64,000 bases of DNA from Microlunatus soli (GCF_900105385.1 NZ_LT629772.1:2418001-2482000), one strand, 5' to 3'. Counted from the first letter of the stretch, positions 50,028-59,225 are shown. The notes: generated by a model from the sequence alone, not told the origin. Translations and numbers: made by a program.

Positions 50028-51184
50028 AGATCACCGGGATCGTCCCGTGGTTGGTCGAATCCTCGAACTCCTACTGGGGCGAGTATCTGTTCGTCGAGGT
50101 CCGCACCGACACCGGCCCGTCCGGCTGGGGCGAGGTCACCACGACCACCAGGACGGCGAATCGGGCGGTGGCAGCGATTCTGCGGCAGCTCAGCGAGGTG
50201 CTGGCCGGTGAGGATCCGGCCCGGATCGAACACCTGTGGCAGAAGGTGTTCCGATCCTTTACCTACACCGGCAGCCGGGGCGCTGCCCTGAATGCGACCA
50301 GCGCAATCGACATCGCCCTGTGGGACCTCCGCGGTCAGACGCTCGGGTTGCCGATCTGCGACTTGCTGCTGGGTGGCCGGCTGCGCGACGGGCTGCGGCT
50401 CTACACCCATCCCGATCAAAGCCAGTTCTCAACCCCGGAAGGGGTTTCGGCCGAGATCGGTCGGATCGTCGCCTCCGGACACGATGCGATCAAGTTCGAT
50501 CCGTTCCCGCATCCGGCCGGGGTCTCACCGACCAACGACGACTATCTGGACGGCCAGCTGCCGCGGTCCCTGGAACGACGAGCCAGTGAGCTGACCGGAC
50601 AGATCGCCGACGCGGCCGGACCGGACGTCGAACTGTTGGTGGATGCGCACGGACGCTTCGACGTTCCGACCGCGATCCGCGCCGCCCGAGCGCTCGGCCG
50701 GGTCGCAGATCTGCACTGGTTCGAGGAGCCGGTGCCACCGGAGAGCTATCACGCGCTGGAGCAGGCACGGCAGGCGATCGGGATGCCGATCTCGGTCGGC
50801 GAGCGACTGCACACCCGCTGGGACTTCGTCCCTGTCCTGGAACGGCGGCTGGCCGATTTCGTGATGCCGGACGTCACCTGGACCGGAGGGATCAGCGAGT
50901 TGAAGAAGATCGCGATCATGGCCGAGGCGTACAACATCCCGGTCTCGCCGCACGATGCCAGCGGTCCGGTGAATCTGATGGCCGGTGCGCAGGTGATGGC
51001 GACCGTGCCGAACTTCTACCGGCTGGAGACCAGCAGCTTCGACCTGAGCGGCTACAACGTGCTGCTGGAGGAACCGCTGGACAACAGCGGCGGTGTGCTG
51101 CGATTGCCGGACCGTCCCGGGTTGGGCATCGCCTTCGATCGTGATCATCTTCGCGCCCACGTGCTGGACGGTTTCGGCGATTGA
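50024..51184 (+). CDS. enolase-superfamily (mandelate racemase-type) acid-sugar dehydratase
   Basis: A 386-aa protein with N-terminal capping domain (TSAIDIALWDLRGQTLGLPI) and a barrel whose acid ligands are in ELLVDAHGRFD, LHWFEEPVPP and ISVGERLHTRWDF; the base His is in SPHDASGP and a Lys in AIKFDPFPHP. The pattern is that of galactonate/mannonate-type dehydratases. Co-translated with the RraA-like gene; together they could dehydrate an aldonate and cleave the keto-acid. Confidence 0.88.
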   Translation: MKITGIVPWLVESSNSYWGEYLFVEVRTDTGPSGWGEVTTTTRTANRAVAAILRQLSEVLAGEDPARIEHLWQKVFRSFTYTGSRGAALNATSAIDIALWDLRGQTLGLPICDLLLGGRLRDGLRLYTHPDQSQFSTPEGVSAEIGRIVASGHDAIKFDPFPHPAGVSPTNDDYLDGQLPRSLERRASELTGQIADAAGPDVELLVDAHGRFDVPTAIRAARALGRVADLHWFEEPVPPESYHALEQARQAIGMPISVGERLHTRWDFVPVLERRLADFVMPDVTWTGGISELKKIAIMAEAYNIPVSPHDASGPVNLMAGAQVMATVPNFYRLETSSFDLSGYNVLLEEPLDNSGGVLRLPDRPGLGIAFDRDHLRAHVLDGFGD

Positions 51185-51199
51185 GCCCGCGCGCCGACC

Positions 51200-52390
51200 T
51201 CAGTCGAAGAAGTCGGCGTCCTCGGGACGCAGGTAGCCCTTGGCGGCCTCCGGGATGATCGTCACGCCGAGTCCGGGACGATCACCGACGGCGATGTGTC
51301 CGTCGACGACGATCGGGTCGGGCAGGCCGTCGACGATGTCGTACCACCAGCGGTGGCTGGGCACCGGATACTCGAAGGCGATGAAGTTGTCCGGCAACGT
51401 CGCGGCCAGCTGGATGTGCGCGGCCAGTCCGAGCAGTCCGTCCCAGACGCCGTGCGGTGCGATGCCGATCCCGTGCAGGTCGGCGTACTCGGCGATCCAT
51501 TTCAGCTCGGCCAGCCCGCCGACGTCGGCCGGGTCGGGCCCGATCACGCGGACCGCGTCGGTCTCGATCAGTTCACGGAATCCCTGGCGCAGATAGAGTT
51601 GCTCGCCGGTGTGGGTGGGGGTCGAGGTGGCCCGGGTGACCTCGCGATAGCTTGCCGCGTCGGTGTAGGGGGTGTAGTCACCGGAGAGCAGATCCTCCAG
51701 CCAGAGCAGGTTGAGGTGCTCGACCCGACGGGCGAACCGGATGGCGTCACTGATCCGCCAACCGGGCCCGCAGTCCAAAGCCAGCCCGATGCCGTCGCCC
51801 AGCTCGTCCTTGATCGCTTCCACGCAGGCGACCACATGATCAAGTCCACGCTCGGTCAACAGCCCACCGTCGGGATGCGGCGGCCCGCTGCGGAGATCGC
51901 CGTAGAAGAAGTCCGGGGTCTGCGCCGCCATCGCACCGTGGAAGGCGACCCCCTCCTTGACGATGGTGAACCCTTCCGGAGCCGACTTCATGTACGCCGC
52001 CGCCTGGCGATAACCGGCCGGATCCCAACTGGTCAAGGGTTGACGGACTCCGCCGTTGTAGACCCGGACCCGGTCGCGGACCTTGCCGCCGAGCATTTTG
52101 TGCACCGGCAGACCGGCTGCCTGACCGGCCAGGTCCCAGAGCGCGATCTCGATCGCGCTGACCGCACTGCCCCAGGGTTTAGTGCCGCCCAGCCGACGGA
52201 CCCGATCCACCACCCGCTGCACGTCGGTCGGGTCCTGATCAAGGAGATAGGGCTCGAAGTGCAGGACCACCGGTTTCAGCCACGGCTTGTACGACTCGGC
52301 CTGGCCGTAGCCGTCGATCCCTTCATCGGTGACGATCCTGATCGTCGGATGATCACCGATGACCGCACACTTGACCGCTGTGATCTTCAT
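51200..52390 (-). CDS. enolase-superfamily (mandelate racemase-type) acid-sugar dehydratase (second)
   Basis: A 396-aa protein, convergent to the previous dehydratase and clearly divergent from it in sequence. Motifs: SAIEIALWDLAGQAAGLPVH, IVKEGVAFHGAM (Lys), IGLALDCGPGWR (Asp), LLWLEDLLSGDY (Glu), TPTHTGEQLYLRQGF (Glu) and GIGIAPHGVWDGLLG (His). The WLEDLL pattern is seen in galactonate/rhamnonate-like members. ATG 52390. It lies 58 bp after tadA on the same strand but is functionally unrelated to it. Confidence 0.88.
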   Translation of the reverse strand: MKITAVKCAVIGDHPTIRIVTDEGIDGYGQAESYKPWLKPVVLHFEPYLLDQDPTDVQRVVDRVRRLGGTKPWGSAVSAIEIALWDLAGQAAGLPVHKMLGGKVRDRVRVYNGGVRQPLTSWDPAGYRQAAAYMKSAPEGFTIVKEGVAFHGAMAAQTPDFFYGDLRSGPPHPDGGLLTERGLDHVVACVEAIKDELGDGIGLALDCGPGWRISDAIRFARRVEHLNLLWLEDLLSGDYTPYTDAASYREVTRATSTPTHTGEQLYLRQGFRELIETDAVRVIGPDPADVGGLAELKWIAEYADLHGIGIAPHGVWDGLLGLAAHIQLAATLPDNFIAFEYPVPSHRWWYDIVDGLPDPIVVDGHIAVGDRPGLGVTIIPEAAKGYLRPEDADFFD

Positions 52391-52448
52391 CGGTCCCGAC
52401 CCTACTCGGTCCGGCCAGCGATGATTCGGGAGCCTCGGGTTCAGTCGA

Positions 52449-52925
52449 TCATGGTCGACGGTGTTCGAAGAAGTCGCGCAGCACCCGACCGCACGCCTCT
52501 TCGTCGATCCCGCCGGTCACCTCGACCCGGTGATTCAGCCGGCTGTCCCGGACCACGTCCCACAGCGAGGCGACCGCGCCCGCCTTGGGGTCGTAAGCGC
52601 CGAACACCAAGCGTCCGATCCGAGCCTGGACCAGGGCGCCGGCACACATCGTGCACGGTTCCAGGGTGACGACCAGGGTGTGATCATCGAGCCGCCAGCC
52701 ATCGATCGTCTCGGCGGCCCGCTTGATCGCCAGCACCTCGGCGTGCGCGGTCGGGTCTCCGGTGAGCTCGCGCTCGTTGCCGGCTGCCGAGATCACCAAC
52801 CCCTCAGGATTGACGACCACCGCACCGATCGGGACGTCGTCGTGCGCGGCAGCATGATCGGCCTGCTCCAGGGCGACGGACATCGCCGCACGCCAGTCGG
52901 CTGTCGTCACGGGCCGGTGAGTCAC
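52449..52925 (-). CDS. tadA: tRNA-specific adenosine-34 deaminase
   Basis: A 158-aa zinc deaminase that converts A34 to inosine in tRNA-Arg(ACG). Zinc and catalytic residues: PTAHAEVLAI (His, Glu) and LEPCTMCAGAL (two Cys). The middle GRLVFGAYDPKAGAVASLWD is typical of TadA. GTG 52925 is used for length; an internal Met at 52883 is possible. It follows the deaminase-associated gene by 9 bp. Confidence 0.95.
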   Translation of the reverse strand: MTHRPVTTADWRAAMSVALEQADHAAAHDDVPIGAVVVNPEGLVISAAGNERELTGDPTAHAEVLAIKRAAETIDGWRLDDHTLVVTLEPCTMCAGALVQARIGRLVFGAYDPKAGAVASLWDVVRDSRLNHRVEVTGGIDEEACGRVLRDFFEHRRP

Positions 52926-52934
52926 GGGCGGTGA

Positions 52935-53564
52935 TCAGTCGTCGCCGAACTCGGTCTCGACGACCTTACGGAACTGTGGCCCGATCTTGATCTTGTCGGC
53001 GACCTCGGTCAGCAGCTGATCACTGCCGAGATCGAGATCGTCACACATCGCGGTGAGATCGAACTCCGGCAATCCGAGGTCCTTCAGGATGCCGAGATCA
53101 CCGATCGGCTCGGAGTCATCGTCGTCGTCCTCCTCGGCGATGTCCTCGTCCAGGAACTCGGCGATGTCGCGGGCGATCGGCCAGTCGTTGGCGGCCGCAC
53201 TGTCGGACAACATCACCTGGACATGCCGGCCGCGGACCCTGACGATCACAGCGACCTCACCGACCAGGCTCAACAGGCCGACCGCGCCACCGTCGCCGGG
53301 CAGCCGGCGCAGTTGGACGATGAACTCATCAAGATCGTTGGCCAGGTCCTCGCTGAGCGCGTTGACCATGCTCTGGCCGTCCTCGCGGTAGGCGGCGACG
53401 ATGAAGTCGATGTCCTCGGGCTCGGCGTCCTCGAGGTCGTCCAGGTCGTCGTCGGAGTCGTCCTCGTCGTCCACCTCGGCCAGGTCGCGGCTGGATGCCG
53501 ACTGACGCGGATCCTCGTCGTCGAGACCGAAAGACTCCAGCTGGTCTTCGTCGATGTCGGCCAC
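52935..53564 (-). CDS. tRNA adenosine deaminase-associated protein
   Basis: A 209-aa acidic protein of the actinobacterial family always found beside tadA. Two runs of Asp/Glu (EVDDEDDSDDDLDDLEDAE and IAEEDDDDDSE) flank a folded core (AYREDGQSMVNALSEDLAND, LLSLVGEVAVIVRVRGRHVQ, PIARDIAEFLDEDI). GTG 53564 has GGAGGGGAG upstream. Role in deamination is not established. It diverges from upp. Confidence 0.88.
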   Translation of the reverse strand: MADIDEDQLESFGLDDEDPRQSASSRDLAEVDDEDDSDDDLDDLEDAEPEDIDFIVAAYREDGQSMVNALSEDLANDLDEFIVQLRRLPGDGGAVGLLSLVGEVAVIVRVRGRHVQVMLSDSAAANDWPIARDIAEFLDEDIAEEDDDDDSEPIGDLGILKDLGLPEFDLTAMCDDLDLGSDQLLTEVADKIKIGPQFRKVVETEFGDD

Positions 53565-53690
53565 GATCTCCCCTCCACTTCGTCCGCCCCACCGGCTGTC
53601 ACCGGAGGCACGCTCGCATCTGGCTCCCTATCGTGTCAGACCCTACGTCCACACCGATAACTATTCGACCGCGAATTGGACGCGCTCGGT

Positions 53691-53702
53691 TACGGTTCTG
53701 CT
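53691..53702 (+). promoter_or_regulatory. -10 box of probable leaderless upp transcript
   Basis: TACGGT at 53691-53696, 6 nt, then GTG 53703; no Shine-Dalgarno. Confidence 0.5.
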
Positions 53703-54350
53703 GTGAAGCAACTCGTCGTGGATCACCCGCTGGTCACCCACAAGCTGACCACTCTGCGCAGCAGGGACACCGACTCGCCGACCTTCCGCCGCCTGACCGA
53801 GGAGCTGGTGACGCTGCTGGCGTACGAGGCGACCCGCGAGATCCGGGTCGAGCCGCACCGGGTGCAGACGCCGGTGGCGCCGTGCGACGGGGTCAAGCTG
53901 TCCCATCCTCGCCCGCTGGTGGTCCCGATCCTGCGGGCCGGGCTCGGGATGCTGGAGGGCATGACCCGGCTGATGCCGACGGCCGAGGTCGGCTTCGTCG
54001 GCATGGTCCGCAACGAGGAGACCCTCCAACCCACCACCTACGCCGAGCGGCTGCCCGACGATCTGTCGGGTCGGCAGTGCTACGTGCTGGACCCGATGCT
54101 GGCCACCGGCGGCACGCTGGCGGCGACGGTCCAGTTCCTGGTGGACCGGGGTGCCGATCACATCACCTGCATCTGCCTGCTCGGCGCGCCGGAGGGGCTG
54201 CACCGGATGCAGGATCTGCTGGACGACCTGCAGGTGCCGTGCACCGTGGTGCTGGCCGGCGTCGACGAGCGGCTCAACGAGCAGGGCTACATCATCCCCG
54301 GCCTCGGCGACGCCGGCGACCGACTGTACGGCGTCGTCGGCGACGCCTGA
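53703..54350 (+). CDS. upp: uracil phosphoribosyltransferase
   Basis: A 215-aa salvage enzyme making UMP from uracil and PRPP. Conserved parts: [35 protein letters not shown], the PRPP loop [17 protein letters not shown] (DPMLATGGT), and the uracil-binding [19 protein letters not shown] 53703 gives the standard length; an in-frame ATG at 53676 would add nine unconserved residues. Confidence 0.96.
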   Translation: MKQLVVDHPLVTHKLTTLRSRDTDSPTFRRLTEELVTLLAYEATREIRVEPHRVQTPVAPCDGVKLSHPRPLVVPILRAGLGMLEGMTRLMPTAEVGFVGMVRNEETLQPTTYAERLPDDLSGRQCYVLDPMLATGGTLAATVQFLVDRGADHITCICLLGAPEGLHRMQDLLDDLQVPCTVVLAGVDERLNEQGYIIPGLGDAGDRLYGVVGDA

Positions 54351-54377
54351 CCCGCCCGCCGACCCGACCGATGCAGC

Positions 54378-55676
54378 TCAGTCCCGAGCCGGTATCAGCG
54401 CCGGTGCCCGCTCCCGGTTGCGGGCGATCATGATCGACATCAGCGCGGCGACGACGCAGAGGCTGCCGGCAATCCACCAGGCGAGCCGGTAGTCACCGGT
54501 GCGATCACGGATCAGCCCGGCGCCGGTGGCCGCGATCGCCGCGCCCAGTTGGTGTGAGGCGAAGATCCAGCCGAATGCGATCGGTGCGGACTCGCCGAAC
54601 TCCCGCCGACACAGCGCCATCGTCGGCGGCACGGTGGCCACCCAGTCCAGGCCGTAGAAGATGATGAACGCCCACATCGGCGGCTCGACATGCGGTCCGA
54701 ACAGGCCGGGCAGCGCAAACAAAGACATCCCGCGCAGCGCGTAGTAGAGCAGCAGCAGCACCCGCGGGTCGACCCGGTCGGAGAACATCCCCGAGGCGAC
54801 GGTGCCGACGATGTCGAAGATCCCGACCAGCGCCAGCAGTCCGGCTGCGGTGGTCTGCGGCATGCCGTGATCATGGGCGGCCGAGACGAAGTGGGTCTGG
54901 ATCAGCCCGTTGGTGGTCATCCCGCAGATCGCGAAACCGCCGACCAGCAGCCAGAACGCCGGTCGGCGGGCACACTGTCCCAGCACGGCGAAGGCCCGGC
55001 CGACCGACCCCTGCGGCACAACCGGCGCCGGTCGGAAGTCCGGTGCTGCACCCCACGGGACGGTGTCGACGTCGGACGGCCGGTTCCGCAACCCGGCGAC
55101 CACGATCAGCACCGCCAGCAACGCCGCCCCGGCAGTCAGCAACGCCGCCGGCCGCCAGCCGAGCTGCTCGTTCAAGCGGGACAGCAGCGGCAGGAAGATC
55201 AGTTGCCCGGTCGACCCGCCGGCGGTCAGCACACCGCTGACCAGTCCGGCCCGTCGGACGAACCAGCGGCCGATGATCAACGCCGCGAAGCTCATCGCCA
55301 TCGCACCGCTGCCCAACCCGACGACGAAGCCCCAGAGCAGGATCAATTGCCAGGCCTGGGTGACGAAGATCGCCGCTCCGGAGCCGACCGCGATCGCCAG
55401 CAGCGCGGTCGCCGCGACCCGGCGGACACCGAAGCGTTCCATCAGCGCGGCGGCGAACGGGGCGAACAGGCCGTACAGCACGAGATTGACCGAGACCGCC
55501 AGCCCGATCGTTCCGCGCCCCCAGCCGAACTCGTCCTGCAGCGGTTGCATCAGGACTCCCGGCACCGAGCGGAATCCGGCGGCCGCGACCAGGGTCGCGA
55601 AGGCCGCCCCGGCAACGATCCAGGGCCAGGCCGAACGGACCGCCGTGCGGTCCGAACGCAGCGTGTTGGGCTCCAC
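54378..55676 (-). CDS. major facilitator superfamily transporter
   Basis: A ~432-aa 12-helix transporter of the monocarboxylate/oxalate-like branch: FGWGRGTIGLAVSVNLVLYG, RFGVRRVAATALLA, GRWFVRRAGLVSGVLTAGGS and, after the central loop, SGMFSDRVDPRVLLLLYYAL. GTG 55676 has AGGA at about 9 nt; no in-frame ATG is close, and a longer frame runs into the divergent gene. Substrate unknown. Diverges from a GlxA-type regulator that probably controls it. Confidence 0.87.
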   Translation of the reverse strand: MEPNTLRSDRTAVRSAWPWIVAGAAFATLVAAAGFRSVPGVLMQPLQDEFGWGRGTIGLAVSVNLVLYGLFAPFAAALMERFGVRRVAATALLAIAVGSGAAIFVTQAWQLILLWGFVVGLGSGAMAMSFAALIIGRWFVRRAGLVSGVLTAGGSTGQLIFLPLLSRLNEQLGWRPAALLTAGAALLAVLIVVAGLRNRPSDVDTVPWGAAPDFRPAPVVPQGSVGRAFAVLGQCARRPAFWLLVGGFAICGMTTNGLIQTHFVSAAHDHGMPQTTAAGLLALVGIFDIVGTVASGMFSDRVDPRVLLLLYYALRGMSLFALPGLFGPHVEPPMWAFIIFYGLDWVATVPPTMALCRREFGESAPIAFGWIFASHQLGAAIAATGAGLIRDRTGDYRLAWWIAGSLCVVAALMSIMIARNRERAPALIPARD

Positions 55677-55688
55677 GTCGAGCAATCC

Positions 55689-55749
55689 TGTCGGACCCGG
55701 ATCCGACAGACCAGTGGCCAGATCGCCAATCCGTGACAGAATCTGGCCA
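55689..55749. promoter_or_regulatory. two palindromes between the divergent MFS and GlxA genes
   Basis: TGTCGGA/TCCGACA (55689-55708) and TGGCCAGAT/ATCTGGCCA (55715-55723 and 55741-55749); the last arm touches the regulator's start codon. Both are candidate operator sites. Confidence 0.45.
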
Positions 55750-56777
55750 TGCCGTCCGTATCCGCGCCGACGCCACCCGACCACGGTCGCCATCACGTCG
55801 TCGTCCTGGCCATCCCACCGGTGATCGGCTTCGACGCCACGATCCCGGTGCAGGCCTTCAGCACCGCCGTCGATGCCGCCGGGCAGCGGCTGTACCGGGT
55901 GTCGTTGGTGACCCCGGACGACAGCACGGCCGCCAGCACGCTCGGCTACGGAATCACGCCCAGCGCACCGGCGTCGGCGCTGGCATCGGCCGACACCGTG
56001 GTCATCCCCGGCACCCGGAATCCGGTGATCCGCGACGCCGGTCGACTCGACGACGCCACCGCGGCGGCACTCGACCTGGTGCCGGACCGGGCACGCTGGA
56101 TGTCGATCTGCACCGGTGCGTTCGCGCTGGCCGCGGCCGGTCGGCTCCGCCACCGGCCGGCGACGACCCATTGGGCCAGCTCGGCCCAGCTGGCGGCCGA
56201 GCATCCCGACGTCCGGGTCGACCCGAGCGCGTTGTTCATCGACGACGGTGACGTCCTGACCTCGGCCGGGCTGGCCGCCGGCATCGATCTCTGTCTGCAT
56301 GTGCTGCGCCGGGACCACGGCGCGGCGGTGGCCAACGCGGTGGCCCGCCATCTGGTCGTGCCGGCGTGGCGGGACGGCGGCCAGGCGCAGTTCATCGAGG
56401 CACCGCTGCCGGACGTGGTCCGTGGCGGTACCGCGTCGGTCAGGGCGTGGATGTTGGAGAACCTCGATCGTCCGATCGCGCTGGCCGAGATGGCCCGGCA
56501 GGCGTCGATGAGCGTTCGGACCTTCACCCGACGCTTCCGGATCGAGACCGGGCAGACGCCCGGCGAATGGTTGATCCGACAGCGGGTCGCACGGGCTGCG
56601 GAGCTGCTGGAGACCACCGACCTGCCGATCGAACGGGTGGCGACGAGCTCCGGACTCGGTTCACCGGCGTCACTGCGCCATCACCTCAAGATCACCTACG
56701 GACTGTCACCGCTGGCCTACCGTAAGTCGTTCGGCGGTGAGCCGATCGTTCAGCCTGAATCCACCGTCGCGCAGTAG
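55749..56777 (+). CDS. GlxA-family transcriptional regulator (DJ-1/PfpI domain plus AraC HTH)
   Basis: A 342-aa regulator. Residues ~15-190 form a DJ-1/PfpI-like sensor with the Cys of WMSICTGAFALAAAG at the nucleophile position. Residues ~235-330 are an AraC DNA-binding domain with two HTHs (LAEMARQASMSVRTFTRRFR and IERVATSSGLGSPASLRHHL). Upstream palindromes and the divergent MFS gene suggest local control. Confidence 0.92.
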   Translation: MPSVSAPTPPDHGRHHVVVLAIPPVIGFDATIPVQAFSTAVDAAGQRLYRVSLVTPDDSTAASTLGYGITPSAPASALASADTVVIPGTRNPVIRDAGRLDDATAAALDLVPDRARWMSICTGAFALAAAGRLRHRPATTHWASSAQLAAEHPDVRVDPSALFIDDGDVLTSAGLAAGIDLCLHVLRRDHGAAVANAVARHLVVPAWRDGGQAQFIEAPLPDVVRGGTASVRAWMLENLDRPIALAEMARQASMSVRTFTRRFRIETGQTPGEWLIRQRVARAAELLETTDLPIERVATSSGLGSPASLRHHLKITYGLSPLAYRKSFGGEPIVQPESTVAQ

Positions 56778-56800
56778 CCGCACGTCGGTGGATTCGGGCT
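56752..56800. terminator. hairpin between convergent glxA-type gene and menB
   Basis: AGCCTGAATCCACCG (56752-56766) pairs with CGGTGGATTCGGGCT (56786-56800), one G-T wobble, with a ~19-nt loop. It overlaps the ends of both genes and probably stops both transcripts. Confidence 0.65.
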
Positions 56801-57726
56801 CAGTAATAGTAGGGAAACTCGGTCCAGTCGGGGTCGCGCTTCTCCAGGAACGCGTTGCGTCCCTCGACCGCTTCGTCGGTCATGTAGGCCAACCGGGTCG
56901 TCTCGCCCGCGAACACCTGTTGGCCGACCAGGCCGTCGTCGATGGCGTTGAAGGCGAATTTCAGCATTCGTTGCGCCGTCGGGCTCTTCTGGCAGATGAT
57001 CTTGCCCCATTCCAGGCCGACCTGCTCCAGATCGGCATGCGGGACGACCTCGTTCACCATGCCCAGCTGCTTGCCTTCCTCGGCGTCATAGGCACGCCCG
57101 AGGAAGAAGATCTCCCGGGCTCGTTTCTGCCCCACCTGTCGGGCCAGATAGGCCGAGCCGAAACCGCCGTCGAAGGAACCGACGTCGGCATCGGTCTGCT
57201 TGAACCGGGCATGTTCGGCGCTGGCCAGGGTCAGATCACAGACCACATGCAGGCTGTGTCCGCCGCCGGCCGCCCAGCCACTGACCAGCGCGATCACCAC
57301 CTTGGGCATGAATCTGATCATCCGCTGCACTTCCAGGATGTGCAGTCGTCCGAGCTTGGCCGGGTCGACCTCCTCGGCGGTCTCGCCGTCGGCGTACTGG
57401 TAACCCGCCCGGCCTCGGATCCGCTGATCGCCGCCGCTGCAGAACGCCCAACCGCCGTCCTTCGGTGACGGGCCGTTGCCGGTCAACAACACCGCTCCGA
57501 CGTCGGAGGAAGTCCGAGCATGATCAAGAGCGGTGGCCAACTCGTCAACGGTGTGCGGCCGGAAGGCGTTGCGCACCTCGGGCCGGTCGAAGGCGATCCG
57601 CACCACCGGCGCGGCCTTGGCACGGTGATAGCTGATGTCGGTGAAGTCGAAACCGGCAACGGGTTCCCAGACATCCGGCCGGAACGGGTTGGCGATCGAG
57701 GAGGGATCGGGAGCAGCCTGCGTCAC
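56800..57726 (-). CDS. menB: 1,4-dihydroxy-2-naphthoyl-CoA synthase
   Basis: A 308-aa crotonase-fold enzyme of menaquinone synthesis. Landmarks are VVRIAFDRPEVRNAFRPHTV, the oxyanion-hole CSGGDQRIRGRAGYQYADGE, SGWAAGGGHSLHVVCDLTLA, DADVGSFDGGFGSAYLARQV and the terminal DPDWTEFPYYY, all diagnostic for MenB. GTG 57726 sits 7 nt after a TACGGT box (minus strand 57734-57739), so it is probably leaderless. Confidence 0.95.
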   Translation of the reverse strand: MTQAAPDPSSIANPFRPDVWEPVAGFDFTDISYHRAKAAPVVRIAFDRPEVRNAFRPHTVDELATALDHARTSSDVGAVLLTGNGPSPKDGGWAFCSGGDQRIRGRAGYQYADGETAEEVDPAKLGRLHILEVQRMIRFMPKVVIALVSGWAAGGGHSLHVVCDLTLASAEHARFKQTDADVGSFDGGFGSAYLARQVGQKRAREIFFLGRAYDAEEGKQLGMVNEVVPHADLEQVGLEWGKIICQKSPTAQRMLKFAFNAIDDGLVGQQVFAGETTRLAYMTDEAVEGRNAFLEKRDPDWTEFPYYY

Positions 57727-57786
57727 CCGACACACCGTACTCGGAGCCAACCGCGCCGGATGAACGCCGACCGACCCGAAGCTCTG

Positions 57787-57800
57787 TAGGGTCGGCTGGC
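57787..57800 (+). promoter_or_regulatory. -10 box of the NYN-domain gene
   Basis: TAGGGT at 57787-57792, 8 nt before ATG 57801; no Shine-Dalgarno. It lies back-to-back with the menB promoter. Confidence 0.4.
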
Positions 57801-58775
57801 ATGGACGGACGCTGCGCGATCTTTGTCGATGCCGGATTTCTGCTCGGAGCGGGCGGCACCCGGGTGTCCGGGACGTCGCTGCGCTCGGCGACGACGGTCG
57901 AGGTCGGGCCGTTGATCACCGCGATCGTCGAACAGGTCGCGGCCGACTGCGGGCTGGATCCGTTGCGGATCTACTGGTACGACGCAACGCCCGACGCCGC
58001 CTTCACCCCACAGCACAAACAGATCGCGCTGCTGCCCGACGTCAAGGTCCGGTTGGGCCGGATCGGCGTCAGCGGGAGCCAGAAGGGCGTCGACCTCCGA
58101 CTCGCCCTGGACCTGATCGGTGTTGCGCGGAACCGGGCCGCCTGCACCGCCTACCTGCTGACCGGTGACGACGACCTGACCGAGGCGATCGAGGCCGCTC
58201 AGGATCTCGGGATGAAGGTCAAGCTGGTCGGCATCGAGGACGCCGATCATCGACTCGGGGTGATGTCGGTCGCCGAACAGCTGGCACTCCAGGTCGACGG
58301 CCTGCTGCGGTTGCCCACCTCGTTGATCTCCGAGCATTTCCATCCGACCCGGTCCGCGGCTCCGACGCCGGCGACGGTCGGCCCCGGCGCCGTGTCCCGC
58401 CCCGATCCGAGCGTCCTGGCCCGCAGTCACCCGATCACACCGGCCGCGGGCCGGACGAACGGGAACGGGCAGACTCCGGACGGCTCGGGCAGCACCGACA
58501 CGTCGGCGATCGCCCAGCGGACGACCGTGGTGACCGCCGAGCTGTTGCAGGCCGCCGACGAAGTCGGCCGGATCGTGGCCGAGAAGCTGTTCGAGACGAC
58601 CACCGAAGCGCAACTGGAGGAGATCAAGTCCGACGAGCCGGTGTTGCCACGCCATCTCGATGTGGTGTTGCTCAAGGACTGCGCCAGCAGGATCGGCGAG
58701 CCGAGCACCGACCTGCAGCCGATCCGTCGGACGCTGCGGTCGGCGTTCTGGACCCGGCTGAACGAGATGCACTGA
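57801..58775 (+). CDS. NYN-domain (PIN-like) putative RNase
   Basis: A 324-aa protein. The N-terminal ~165 residues are a NYN domain: CAIFVDAGFLLGAGG (first acidic residue), GVDLRLALDLIGVARNRAA and AYLLTGDDDLTEAIEAAQDL (conserved acidic cluster), then VKLVGIEDADHRLGV. The C-terminal ~130 residues are a helical region after a Ser/Thr/Pro linker. Most NYN proteins are thought to cut RNA; the target is unknown. Confidence 0.82.
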   Translation: MDGRCAIFVDAGFLLGAGGTRVSGTSLRSATTVEVGPLITAIVEQVAADCGLDPLRIYWYDATPDAAFTPQHKQIALLPDVKVRLGRIGVSGSQKGVDLRLALDLIGVARNRAACTAYLLTGDDDLTEAIEAAQDLGMKVKLVGIEDADHRLGVMSVAEQLALQVDGLLRLPTSLISEHFHPTRSAAPTPATVGPGAVSRPDPSVLARSHPITPAAGRTNGNGQTPDGSGSTDTSAIAQRTTVVTAELLQAADEVGRIVAEKLFETTTEAQLEEIKSDEPVLPRHLDVVLLKDCASRIGEPSTDLQPIRRTLRSAFWTRLNEMH

Positions 58776-58784
58776 GCCGTTCGA

Positions 58785-59225
58785 TCAGGAACCGGTCGGC
58801 GGCTCTCCGCGATAGGTCCCGAAGGACCACAGGTTTCCCTCCGGGTCGGCGCAGGAGAATTCGTGGTTGCCGTAGTCGGTGTCGGTCGGCTCCCGCAGGA
58901 CCTTCGCCCCGGATGCCTGCACCCGTTGGAAGATCTCATCGACCCGATCGGTGACCACGTAGAAGCCGGAGACGCCCGGCTCCCGTTGCCACACGGAGTT
59001 TTCGGCGACACTGCCGAACATCACGCCGCCACCCTCCGGCCAGTCGAACTGTGCATGCGCGATCGTGCCGCCGTCGGCATACAGCGCGGTGTTCTCGAAG
59101 CCGAGCACGTCGGTCAGGAAGGTGACCATGCTGTCGGCGTCGCGGACCTGGAAGGCCGGCCACACGGTCGGTGCCGGCTCCCCGGATCGTGTTGTCTGGG
59201 CTGTGGTCGTTGCTGAATCGGACAT
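58785..59225 (-). CDS. VOC-family (glyoxalase-like) protein
   Basis: A 146-aa single-domain VOC protein: AFQVRDADSMVTFLTDVLGF, FDWPEGGGVMFGSVAEN, SGFYVVTDRVDEIFQRVQAS, FSCADPEGNLWSFGTY. The last motif supplies a typical metal-binding Glu. Usually a dioxygenase, lyase or binding protein; substrate unknown. It lies 64 bp after the AraC gene and is probably co-transcribed with it. Confidence 0.85.
   Translation of the reverse strand: MSDSATTTAQTTRSGEPAPTVWPAFQVRDADSMVTFLTDVLGFENTALYADGGTIAHAQFDWPEGGGVMFGSVAENSVWQREPGVSGFYVVTDRVDEIFQRVQASGAKVLREPTDTDYGNHEFSCADPEGNLWSFGTYRGEPPTGS

Noticed and set aside
54378-56351. 657-codon version of the MFS transporter
   Set aside because: The N-terminal 220 codons are antisense to the GlxA-type gene and have no membrane helices; GTG 55676 is preferred.
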